This document shows, one piece after another, positions 18,801 to 26,375 of a stretch of 61,453 bases of DNA. Numbering within the stretch: position 1 is the stretch's first letter; each line of letters starts with the position of its first letter. Origin of the DNA: JBMYRH01 sp049602155 (GTDB lineage Bacteria; Myxococcota_A; UBA9042; PHBI01; JBMYRH01); assembly GCA_049602155.1 (NCBI GenBank), contig JBMYRH010000031.1, forward strand, positions 1 through 61,453, read 5' to 3'. The notes under the pieces were generated by a model. That model was given only the letters and a program-made list of their open reading frames with translations, ran no database searches and was not told where the DNA came from. The position numbers and the translations under genes are program-made.

Positions 18801-21800
18801 CACCCGCAGCGCAGGTCTCGACTCCGTCACAGGAGTCTCCATTGCTGCAAAGTGTCCCGTCCACGAGAGTCGTCGGCGTGCAGCCCACAGCCGGGTCGCA
18901 GACCTCGCTCGTGCAGGGGTTCTGGTCATCACACGTCAGGGTCTCACCGACGCAGCTGCCGGCGACACACCCATCACCGAGGGTGCAAGCGTCGGCATCG
19001 TCACAGGGTGTCGCATCTGCGACGGCGGCTGGGGCGCAGCTGCCTGTCTCCCCATCGCAGACCGTGATCATGCATGCGCTGTCGCCGGAGAGGTCGCACA
19101 CAACCACGGTCTCGGGATCCACCACGCAGGTGTTGTCGGCGCTGCAGATCAGGGTCCCGTTGCAGAGGTCCCCATCCTCTAAGGCTCCGCAATCCGCGTT
19201 CGACTCGCACTCACAGACGCTCGCACCCGGCACACATGCACCTGCGACGCAGCTGTCGCTCTCGGTGCAGGTGTTGCCGTCTTCACAATCAACCCCATCC
19301 ACCACGGGCGGGTAGACACACCCCTCGTCGGAGGCGCAGCTGTCTGTCGTGCAGGGGTTCCCATCGGTGCAGCTCGCCTGGGCACCCACGCACACACCGT
19401 CAGCGCATTGATCACTCACCGTGCACGCATCAGAGTCATCGCATGGGGTCGCGTCCGCCTGGGTCACGTGGCTGCAACCACCGTCGGCCGTGCAGCTGTC
19501 GACGGTGCATGGGTTTTGATCATCGCAGACCGCTTCAAGGACCCCGACGCAGGCGCCTGCGCTGCACGCTGAAGTCTCGGTGCAAGCGTCCGCATCATCG
19601 CACGACGTGCCGTCCTCTTGAGGCGTATTCTGACACCCCAAGAGGACATCGCAGCTGTCGATCGTACACGACGTGTCATCGGCGCAAGAGATCGCGACGC
19701 CGCTGCATTCCCCGAGGGCACACTGGTCGCCTTCGGTACATGCATCGTTGTCATCACACGCCTCGGTGTTGTCTGCGTTCAAGCAACCACTCGTAGGATC
19801 ACAGCCGTCATTGGTGCAGGGGTTCTCGTCGTCGCACTCGAGTGCAGTGCCAGTGCAAAGCCCGGCGGCGCACTGGTCGTCTGCAGTGCAGCTGCTCTGA
19901 TCATCACAGAGCGTCCCCTCGGTCACTGGGACTTGCTCGCAAGCCCCAGACTCCGCGACGCACTGATGGGTCATGCATTGGGAGTCCGCGTCCAACGCGC
20001 AGACCACGATCGAGCCCGGGTCGACCTGACAGGTGTTGTCGCCGGCGCAGTAGAGCGTCCCGTTGCAGAGGTCGCCGTCCTCCTTGTCCGCGCAGTGTGC
20101 GTCGAGCGTACACTCGCAGACGAGCTCGCCAGCCTGGCAGACGCCCCCCTGACAGCTGTCGCTGCCCGTGCAGTCATCTTGGTCCGAGCACGCCGTGCCG
20201 TCCGCTGATAAGGGGTAAACGCAGCCTGATGAGGCGTCGCATTCGTCGGCTGTGCAAGGGTCGCCATCGCTGCAAGAGATCTGGATCCCCTGGCAGGCCC
20301 CAGCAAAGCAGCTGTCTCCGTCTGTGCAGGCGCTCCCGTCATCACAAGAGCTGTCATCTGAGACCGGCGTAGATGCGCACCCCGCCCCATCGTCACAGCT
20401 CTCGATCGTGCAATCGTTACCATCATCACAGTCGATCACTGCGCCTACACAGCTGCCGTCCTGACAAAACTCCGCCTGTGTACAAGCGCTCCCATCGTCG
20501 CAAGGCAGCCCCAGCGCGGCGGCCGCGTCAAAGACGCAGCCCGCCTCTACGTCGCAACTGTCGCTGGTGCAGGGGTTTGTGTCATCGCACGCCACGAGTG
20601 CACCACTGCATACACCACCATCGCATGCATCGCCCTCGGTGCAGGCGTCCCCATCATCACATGCCCCCTCTTGCGGGGCGTTCAGGCAGCCCGCCGTCGG
20701 GTCACAGGTGTCATCGGTGCAGGGGTTATCATCGACACAGCTGACGGGGGTGCCTTCACAGCTTCCTGCCACGCAGGTGTCGCTTAGGGTGCAAGCGTTC
20801 TGGTCGTTACACAGTGCGCCGTCCTCGAAATCGACGGTCACGCATTGACCGCTCGCTCCGTCACAGGCCGTAGCCTGGCACGGGCCGTCTCCAGCCCCGT
20901 CGCATTGGATGACCGTCTGGGGGTCGACCACGCAGCTGTTGGAGACGCAGCGCAAGGTCCCATTGCAGAGGTCATCGTCTTCTTGAGCTGCACACTCTTC
21001 ATCGGTCGTGCATTCGCACGTGTTGTCACCGGAGACACAGGTGCCATCCACACAGGCATCTCCTCCGGTGCAAGGGTTCCCGTCGTCGCAAGGGCCGGTG
21101 AGGTCCACATTCGTGCACCCGGCGACCGGATCACAAGCATCATCAGTACACGGGTTCTCGTCGTCACAGTCCAGGCTGATCCCCGTGCAGACGACCCCCT
21201 GACATTGATCGTTCTGCGTGCAGAGATCACCATCATCACAGGGCTTGAAAGCTGGCTCATAGGTGCATGCGCCATCGCTTGAGCATGTGTCTGTGGTGCA
21301 GGTGTTGCCGTCATCACAGGCCGCGGCGCCCGCAGCGCAGAGGCCACCGAGGCATGCATCAAGCGTCGTGCATGGGTCGCCATCGTCACAGGTGGTCCCG
21401 TCATCTTTGGGCACCGGCGCGCACGCGCCTGTGACCGGATCGCAGGTACTGAACGTGCACGGGGTGTCTCCAGAGGGACCGCAGACCACGACCGTCTCGG
21501 GATCGATCTCGCAGCTGTTGTCGACGCAGCGCAGTTGCCCGTTACAGAGATCGTCATCCTCGATACCAGCGCAGTCAGCGTCCGTGACGCACTGACAGGT
21601 GCTCTCGCCGCCTGTACACGCGCCGTCAGCGCACATCTCGCCCTCAGTGCAAGGATCGCCATCATCACACGGGCCGCTCACCCCCGTGGCCACGCAGCCG
21701 GACTCGGGTTCGCAACTCTCCGAAGTGCACGGGTTCTGGTCATCACACTCGACCGCTTGGCCACCGCAGGCCCCCGCTGCGCATACGTCGCCCTCTGTGC

Positions 21801-23544
21801 AGAGGTCCCCGTCGTCGCACGGCAAGGTGTTCGGCGCGTAAGTGCAGCCCGTCTCCGCGGCGCAGCTCTCCGAGGTGCATGGGTTCTCATCATCACAGAG
21901 CACCGCCTCGCCGCCGCACACCCCTTCGAGGCACGCATCACTCTCGGTGCATTGGTTGCTGTCGTCGCAGGGCGCACCGTCTTCAAAGGTCGTGACGCTG
22001 CAGAGCCCTGTGGTGACCTCACAGAGGTTCTTCATGCAGGCCGTATCCGCGCTGCCGTCACAGGTCACGACGGTCGCCGGATCGAGGACACAGCTGTTGT
22101 CTTCACAGTGGAGCGTCCCGTTACAAAGATCCCCGTCCTCGAACGGATCGCATTCGGCATCCAGCGTGCACTCGCAGGTGTTCCCTATCCCCACGCAGGC
22201 CCCAGCGACGCACACCGACTCCGGCGTGCAGCTGTTGCTGTCATCGCAGGCCGCGCCCTCGGCGACCGGGCTCTCCACACAGCCACCCGCCTCCGCATCG
22301 CAGACCGCGGTCGCGCAGGGGTCCGAGGGCTCACACACGACCGGAGAGCCGGCGCAGCTCCCCCCTATGCAGGTGTCTTGATCCGTGCAGGGGTCGCCGT
22401 CGTGGCATGCGCCGCCATCCTCTGCCGGGCTTGAGGTGCACGCACCAGTGGCCTCATCGCAGTAAGCGCTTACGCAGGGGTCTGGGCTCTGACACAGCAC
22501 CGGTGTCCCAGCGCATACGCCACCGACACAGCTGTCTTGCATGGTGCATGGGACGCCATCATCACAGGCCCCGCCGTTAGGGATGGGCGTCAGCGTGCAC
22601 GCCCCCGTCTCCTCATCGCAGGCGGCCTTCACGCAGGGATCGTCTGACTCACAGGCCAAAGGTGCCCCGACGCAAGCCCCTCCCTGGCAGGCGTCCTCCG
22701 TCGTACACGCGTTGGCATCGTCGCAGACGACACCGTCCTCAGCGGGGGTCACCGCACAGTCACCCGTCGCCGCATCGCACACGTCAACCGTGCAGGGATC
22801 GCCGTCGTCACAGGCGACCGCCTCTCCGCTACAGGTCCCCTCAGTGCAGCGGTCGTCCACCGTACAGAGGACGCCGTCGTCACAGTGCGCTTCGTTCGGT
22901 GGATTCTCGCAGACGCTCTCCGCAGTGCAGAGATCGTCGGTACACGGGTTGCCATCGTCGCAGGCCTCATCAGAGAGGCAGCAGTCCTCGACCGCCTCAC
23001 CGCTGCACAGACCCTCGGTGCAGATCTCTCCGGCGGTACAGGGATCGCCATCGTCGCAGGGTTCGCCCGGGGTCGGGGTGTTGAAGCAGCCCTCCTTCTC
23101 ATCACAGCTGTCCGACGTGCAGGCGTCTCCATCGTCGCAGTCACGAGCGCTCCCCTCGCAGCGCCCTTCAATGCACGCGTCATCGCTCGTGCACTTCAGA
23201 AAGTCGTCGCAGACCGTGCCGTCCTCTTGAGCCCGGACTTCGCACACGCCGTCGGGGGTGCAGACGGCGTACTCACAGCCCTGAAGCTCGACGAGGTCAT
23301 TGCAATCGCCGTCGAACTTGCAAGCAGGCCCGGTGCGCCCGCGCTCGGGATCCGAGGACTCCCCGGTCTCGACGCCAGACTCGATGCCATTGCCCGCGTC
23401 CACGCCGCCAAGGCCACTGGCGTCCGGGACGCCTCCACCGATCTCACCCAAGCCGGTCGCCTGACTGCAGGCCCCCGCAAGGAGCATCACGGATCCCAAA
23501 GCGAGCCACCGAAGCGGCCACAATCGACACATCTGCCCACTCAT
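15874..23544 (-). CDS. Giant cysteine-repeat lipoprotein (2556 residues)
   Basis: The start is ATG 23544, preceded by a purine-rich GAGGGGAAGAACT; the more distal ATG at 23571 is less likely. Lipobox LLAGAC, then a Gly/Asp linker. Residues about 60-2160 are a long tandem array of cysteine units of the form CDDxNPCTxDSCDxxxGC ... DGTxCDDxDxCTxxDxC. Five copies of an inserted module (EDGDLCNGTLxC followed by VDPxTVVxC) punctuate the first half. The second half is a run of 53-residue units with eight Cys each. Residues about 2165-2310 look globular. About 2313-2405 carry three Asp-rich, probably calcium-binding motifs (CTDGLDDDTDGITDCEDSSC). The last 150 residues resemble a PPC-like beta domain. 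It reaches about 17% Cys in places, so it must fold in an oxidising compartment. Likely a long, rigid, surface-exposed filament or adhesin. Monocistronic. Confidence 0.9.
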   Translation of the reverse strand: MSGQMCRLWPLRWLALGSVMLLAGACSQATGLGEIGGGVPDASGLGGVDAGNGIESGVETGESSDPERGRTGPACKFDGDCNDLVELQGCEYAVCTPDGVCEVRAQEDGTVCDDFLKCTSDDACIEGRCEGSARDCDDGDACTSDSCDEKEGCFNTPTPGEPCDDGDPCTAGEICTEGLCSGEAVEDCCLSDEACDDGNPCTDDLCTAESVCENPPNEAHCDDGVLCTVDDRCTEGTCSGEAVACDDGDPCTVDVCDAATGDCAVTPAEDGVVCDDANACTTEDACQGGACVGAPLACESDDPCVKAACDEETGACTLTPIPNGGACDDGVPCTMQDSCVGGVCAGTPVLCQSPDPCVSAYCDEATGACTSSPAEDGGACHDGDPCTDQDTCIGGSCAGSPVVCEPSDPCATAVCDAEAGGCVESPVAEGAACDDSNSCTPESVCVAGACVGIGNTCECTLDAECDPFEDGDLCNGTLHCEDNSCVLDPATVVTCDGSADTACMKNLCEVTTGLCSVTTFEDGAPCDDSNQCTESDACLEGVCGGEAVLCDDENPCTSESCAAETGCTYAPNTLPCDDGDLCTEGDVCAAGACGGQAVECDDQNPCTSESCEPESGCVATGVSGPCDDGDPCTEGEMCADGACTGGESTCQCVTDADCAGIEDDDLCNGQLRCVDNSCEIDPETVVVCGPSGDTPCTFSTCDPVTGACAPVPKDDGTTCDDGDPCTTLDACLGGLCAAGAAACDDGNTCTTDTCSSDGACTYEPAFKPCDDGDLCTQNDQCQGVVCTGISLDCDDENPCTDDACDPVAGCTNVDLTGPCDDGNPCTGGDACVDGTCVSGDNTCECTTDEECAAQEDDDLCNGTLRCVSNSCVVDPQTVIQCDGAGDGPCQATACDGASGQCVTVDFEDGALCNDQNACTLSDTCVAGSCEGTPVSCVDDNPCTDDTCDPTAGCLNAPQEGACDDGDACTEGDACDGGVCSGALVACDDTNPCTSDSCDVEAGCVFDAAAALGLPCDDGSACTQAEFCQDGSCVGAVIDCDDGNDCTIESCDDGAGCASTPVSDDSSCDDGSACTDGDSCFAGACQGIQISCSDGDPCTADECDASSGCVYPLSADGTACSDQDDCTGSDSCQGGVCQAGELVCECTLDAHCADKEDGDLCNGTLYCAGDNTCQVDPGSIVVCALDADSQCMTHQCVAESGACEQVPVTEGTLCDDQSSCTADDQCAAGLCTGTALECDDENPCTNDGCDPTSGCLNADNTEACDDNDACTEGDQCALGECSGVAISCADDTSCTIDSCDVLLGCQNTPQEDGTSCDDADACTETSACSAGACVGVLEAVCDDQNPCTVDSCTADGGCSHVTQADATPCDDSDACTVSDQCADGVCVGAQASCTDGNPCTTDSCASDEGCVYPPVVDGVDCEDGNTCTESDSCVAGACVPGASVCECESNADCGALEDGDLCNGTLICSADNTCVVDPETVVVCDLSGDSACMITVCDGETGSCAPAAVADATPCDDADACTLGDGCVAGSCVGETLTCDDQNPCTSEVCDPAVGCTPTTLVDGTLCSNGDSCDGVETCAAGVCVTGATLDCDDENPCTADSCDAAAGCQYAPVPSGTPCADSDACDGAESCHDGECQAGTPLTCDDGNPCTADSCDPSQGCTAPPEPNGVSCADADVCNGAETCQAGQCTAGTTLTCAADGPCVTASCDAAQGCVIDHIADGTPCLDANVCNGAEQCEAGSCVPGAPLACDDSNPCTADSCSPDDGCVNAPVSDGTACLDGDVCNGAESCDAGECSAGVALTCDDLNPCTKDTCDAESGCMTSPLADETACSDGDVCNGDELCVAGQCQTGVALACDDANPCTTDSCDPGLGCKSETLSDGTPCLDGDLCNGAERCQDGACSAGEPLTCDDQNPCTIDTCSADGGCQATDAADGASCVDETVCNGTESCESGVCVAGVAPDCGEDTLCTVKTCHPTSGCTSTNLATGTSCSDGDVCTGDETCLGGACKSGQSLLCNDGNPCTDDLCDKDIGCDPQPSEEGTSCADSNACDGIERCSAGVCLDDPDGSCDDDNPCTVDACVGDVCTHEVDITAVAGCPTPDNQCEIAICDAETGGCGTAFLEPGTPCDDDDFCTTGDFCYDGECLSYDATNALGDPICPQDCLPSTASMGCGSYESFDLAAPLGSSLLEAYNCDGAEGYTGRETAFLLTPPNQAFEMPLTLALELADPGLKGIAFADIVVLQATDDYQCWPNKCVDVGYMNDSGVATLEIPAFVDDDGDASNDPQYIVIVDGRDGFDGSVRLSSWCAPGYTGIELYCTDGLDDDTDGITDCEDSSCWDSDLCLFEHDCDNDKDDDGDGDVDCTDDDCDEHPDCFIEENCTDGIDDEGDGLTDCDDDDCAFTSACGDVCEGAVALSCGDVLTNQDPLTGSKTFSNFPCSPSGVGNPSATYNNPHHVYHVEADDGCDVLVRVTPNDPWGVLDLFALAPGCTTEHCVEVAGNAAGCVNPQTPSSAFFAPACIQVPESLGSSSWVAVMPDNDMVAWGIDVSYEIEVLCDCD
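17395..18831 (-). repeat. Ten tandem 159-bp (53-residue) cysteine units
   Basis: The codon after the first Cys of each unit (Cys-Asn/Asp/Thr-Gly-x-Glu) starts at 17395, 17554, 17713, 17872, 18031, 18190, 18349, 18508, 18667 and 18826. All nine intervals are exactly 159 bases. Each unit has eight Cys, for example CDGAESCHDGECQAGTPLTC followed by DDGNPCTADSCDPSQGC. The sequence between units is diverged, yet no length change has been tolerated. Confidence 0.9.
19158..22125 (-). repeat. Higher-order repeat: five LCNGTL modules
   Basis: The DNA encoding the LCNGTL-like motif recurs at 19158, 20061, 20961, 21540 and 22119 (same base of the motif each time). The spacings are 903, 900, 579 and 579 bases (301, 300, 193 and 193 codons). 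The intervening blocks contain several smaller cysteine units, so whole multi-unit blocks appear to have been duplicated. Confidence 0.85.
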
Positions 23545-23949
23545 AGTTCTTCCCCTCGAAGCGTCCACCACACGTCATGGCGATGCACTCCTTTCAACTG
23601 ATCGATCTCGGTCATCCCCCAAGATCGGCCAAGTGCCCGCACTGCGCCCGCGACGCCTCGCAACTATCGAGAATACGCCGGAGTGCAGAGCGAGGGCCAG
23701 CCCAAGGGGCGTTATAAAGTGACTGGCGGGTGTGGCCCACGCACGAGGCGGCCGCGCAGCCCGTCGATGTGCGCGACTCATTTCAAAACTCAACGCCCCG
23801 CCTGACGGTGACATCGTCCGACGTTTAAGCCCTCCGCGATCGGCAATCGTAGGGCTACGCAACCGATCGTCAGCGGCGCAATAAAGGGCGCGCAAGGCGG
23901 ATGTCAGGAAGTGGTGACAAGGCGCCCTGATGCGGCTAGGTTCCGCGCC
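23545..23949. other. Divergent intergenic region, giant gene / aminotransferase
   Basis: 405 bases with no coding sequence that I can support. It holds a strong promoter candidate for the aminotransferase (23914-23942). TTATAAA at 23712-23718 is the only clearly A/T-rich element and could be a -10 for either strand. GGGGCGTT (23706-23713) and AACGCCCC (23792-23799) form a widely spaced perfect 8-bp inverted repeat that could be a pair of operator half-sites. Confidence 0.4.
23914..23942 (+). promoter_or_regulatory. Promoter, probably giving a leaderless mRNA
   Basis: GTGACA at 23914-23919 (five of six with TTGACA) and TAGGTT at 23937-23942 are separated by exactly 17 bases. The expected start of transcription, about 7 bases downstream of the -10, falls on the ATG at 23950. 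This also argues against the in-frame GTG at 23911, which would lie upstream of the promoter. Confidence 0.5.
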
Positions 23950-25137
23950 ATGGCTACTGCATCTCTGCGCGGCGAAAACGCCCCCTCATCTCCGATCCGA
24001 AAGCTCGTGCCCTTCGCAGATGGCGCGCGTGCCCGTGGCATCGAAGTCTTCCACCTCAACATCGGTCAGCCGGACATCGAGACCCCCGCGGTCATGCGTG
24101 AGGCCCTGCGCTCTTACGGCGCCGAGGTCATCGCCTATGGGCCGTCCGGTGGAGACGCGCCTTTCCGGGAGTTCCTGACCTCGTACTACGCGGGGCTCGG
24201 GGTCGACTTGGCGCCGAGTGATCTGCTGGTCACCACCGGCGGCAGCGAGGCCGTGCTCTTTGCCTTCGCCGCCTGCCTCGATCACGGAGACGAGATCTTG
24301 GTGCCCGATCCAATGTACGCAAACTACATGGGCTACGGGACGATGTTGGGCAACGCAGTGCGCCCGATCCCGACCCGCGTCGAGGATGGCTACCACCTGC
24401 CCGACGCCCTCGAGGACTGCATCACGCCACGCACCAAGGCCATCTTGCTGTGCAACCCGGCCAACCCCACCGGCGCCGTCTACAGCGAGGACGAGGTCGC
24501 TCGGATCATCGCGTTTGCGTGCCGGCACGACCTCTTCGTCATCGCCGATGAGGTCTACCGAGAGTTCGTCTATGACGGGCCGACCGCGCGCAGCGTCCTC
24601 ACCTACCCCGAGCTTGGTGACCGCGCAGTCGTCGTCGACAGCCTCTCGAAGCGCTTCTCCCTCTGCGGCGCTCGGATCGGCTGCCTCGTCTCTAAACACA
24701 AAGGCGTCATGGCCAGCGCGATGAAGTTCGCCCAAGCCCGCCTCAGCCCGCCAGCCCTCGCGCAAATCGTCGCCACAGAGGCCCGAGCGCTGCCGCCTGG
24801 CTACTTCGACGCAGTGAAGGACGAGTACCGTCGCCGACGCGATGTCGTCTACGAGAGCCTCCAGGCGATCAAAGGCGTGGTCGCTCATCGCCCCGAGGGT
24901 GCGTTTTACCAGATGGCGCGCCTTCCAGTGGACGACTCCGAGGCCTTCGTGCGCTTCATGCTGGAGGACTTCTCCCTCGACGGGCAGACCACCATGGTGG
25001 CGCCGGGTGGTGGTTTCTACACCGCCGAAGGCCGTGGCACAGACGAGGTGCGGATCGCCTACGTCCTCAACGAGGCGGATCTGACCCGCTCCATGCAGAT
25101 ATTGGCGGCCGGCATCGAGGCATACAACGCTCGGTGA
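23950..25137 (+). CDS. PLP-dependent class I/II aminotransferase
   Basis: 395 residues from ATG 23950, giving an N-terminus typical of the family (SPIRKLVPFADGA, then HLNIGQPDIETP). The fold type I signature is complete: LLVTTGGSEAVLFAF, CNPANPTGAVYSEDEV, VIADEVYREFVYDG, and the PLP Schiff-base Lys at about residue 234 in SLSKRFSLCGARIGCLVS. Length and motifs match aspartate/alanine-type aminotransferases of amino acid metabolism; the substrate cannot be named. It is cytoplasmic, with no signal peptide. The next gene is 60 bases downstream on the same strand, so cotranscription is possible but functionally unrelated. Confidence 0.92.
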   Translation: MATASLRGENAPSSPIRKLVPFADGARARGIEVFHLNIGQPDIETPAVMREALRSYGAEVIAYGPSGGDAPFREFLTSYYAGLGVDLAPSDLLVTTGGSEAVLFAFAACLDHGDEILVPDPMYANYMGYGTMLGNAVRPIPTRVEDGYHLPDALEDCITPRTKAILLCNPANPTGAVYSEDEVARIIAFACRHDLFVIADEVYREFVYDGPTARSVLTYPELGDRAVVVDSLSKRFSLCGARIGCLVSKHKGVMASAMKFAQARLSPPALAQIVATEARALPPGYFDAVKDEYRRRRDVVYESLQAIKGVVAHRPEGAFYQMARLPVDDSEAFVRFMLEDFSLDGQTTMVAPGGGFYTAEGRGTDEVRIAYVLNEADLTRSMQILAAGIEAYNAR

Positions 25138-25197
25138 CCGTGTTCGCTTACGCACGCCGGTGAGGACATGCCGCACTAGCTCGACAGGAGGATGGTC

Positions 25198-26217
25198 ATG
25201 ATTGCTCTGCCACGCTGCCTCGCATTGCTCTCCCTAGCCCTTCTGTTCGCGCAGCCAGCGGCCGCAGAGACCGGGCCCGAGGGCGCGCCCCCCACAGCCG
25301 AGACACCTCACGCCGAAGACTCCGCGACGGCCATCCCGGCCGACGCTGGGTCGGAGGTCGCCGAGACCGGCGCTCGGGTCCTCGTACGCGACCTGCGCCG
25401 GGTCGTCACGCTCTCAGAGAAGACGGGGTGGGGGATCGATCATTATGAATACGAGGCGATGCTGCCCTCCGCGCTTGAGAGCGTGTGCCGCACGCCGGCT
25501 GCGGGGCGGTTGTTGGCGGAGCGAATCCTCACTGAAGCCGCCGATGAGCTAGGAGGAGACCCCGCCATGCGCCTCGTTGAGCCTGGGGTCACGCTCTCCG
25601 ACATCTCTGAATTGCTGAGCGCCTCACGCACTGCGGAGCTCCTTCGGCAAGCCATCGCAGAGCAAGAGCGCTGCCCCTTCTGGATGAAATCACGCGATGA
25701 TTTCCGGGGCCTCCACAGCGATGAGGGGCGCGTGAGCCTGCACTTTGAGGGGGGCGGCGCGGTCATCGGTCGCTTCCTCGATGGCGAGCTGACCTTTGGT
25801 GTCGGCGGGGGTGGCCGCTTGGCCGTGGGCTATGGCTTCGCAGAGTCTTGGGACGTCCGTGGGGGCCTTGGTTTTGGCGGAGGAGCCCTCGCCGATGAGA
25901 CCGTGTCAGCCGAGAATATCGAGGCCGACTTCTACATCGACGTGCCGGTGATCATCCGCCACACCGGGGTGTTGTGGCGCCAGGAGCTGGAAGTGGCGGG
26001 GATCGTCCACGGCATCCCCTGGAAAGACCCCATGCAGTTCGGGATGCGCTTCGGCGGCCTCATTGGGTTCGGATACCTGCGGGTGCAAGAGTTCATGCCC
26101 TGGGTGGGGCTCGGGGTGTACGCAGAGTACAGCTTCGCGCGCGACGGCATGCCCGAACTATGGACCCTCCGCGCGGGGGTCCGAGTCGGCATCAGCTGGG
26201 CCTCCCTCGGTGATTAA
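25198..26217 (+). CDS. Exported protein, probable outer-membrane protein
   Basis: 339 residues. AGGAGG ends 6 bases before the ATG at 25198, which is better placed than the ATG at 25192 that touches it. Signal peptide MIALPRCLALLSLALLFAQPAAA. Residues 60-160 look helical (VLVRDLRRVVTLSEKTGWG, RTAELLRQAIAEQERCPFW). Residues 175-339 are Gly-rich and strand-like (FGVGGGGRLAVGYGFAESW, PWVGLGVYAEYSFARDG), suggesting a small beta-barrel. No named family recognised. Confidence 0.75.
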   Translation: MIALPRCLALLSLALLFAQPAAAETGPEGAPPTAETPHAEDSATAIPADAGSEVAETGARVLVRDLRRVVTLSEKTGWGIDHYEYEAMLPSALESVCRTPAAGRLLAERILTEAADELGGDPAMRLVEPGVTLSDISELLSASRTAELLRQAIAEQERCPFWMKSRDDFRGLHSDEGRVSLHFEGGGAVIGRFLDGELTFGVGGGGRLAVGYGFAESWDVRGGLGFGGGALADETVSAENIEADFYIDVPVIIRHTGVLWRQELEVAGIVHGIPWKDPMQFGMRFGGLIGFGYLRVQEFMPWVGLGVYAEYSFARDGMPELWTLRAGVRVGISWASLGD

Positions 26218-26375
26218 CGGCCACTCCGACGACCGCGAAGGGGCTGGGAGGGATAGACTCGCGCTGTCCGCTCTGCCGCCGCCTACTCGGGCTTGCTGAC
26301 ACAGAGATGCGCGTGGGGTGGGATTTTGAGCTATCTTTCGGGCGCCATGGCGATGCTCGCCTTCTGGAGGATTTG

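Noticed and set aside
15874..23544. Long plus-strand open frames (up to about 300 codons) antisense to the giant Cys-repeat gene
   Set aside because: They are created by the biased, repetitive codons of the real gene, have no ribosome sites or recognisable protein features, and start and stop at random positions.
15874..23544. Regular repeats as a CRISPR array
   Set aside because: Period, protein-coding continuity and lack of identical short repeats show a coding repeat array.
23911..23949. GTG at 23911 as start of the aminotransferase, with AGGAA upstream
   Set aside because: It lies upstream of a well-spaced promoter, and the family N-terminus fits ATG 23950.
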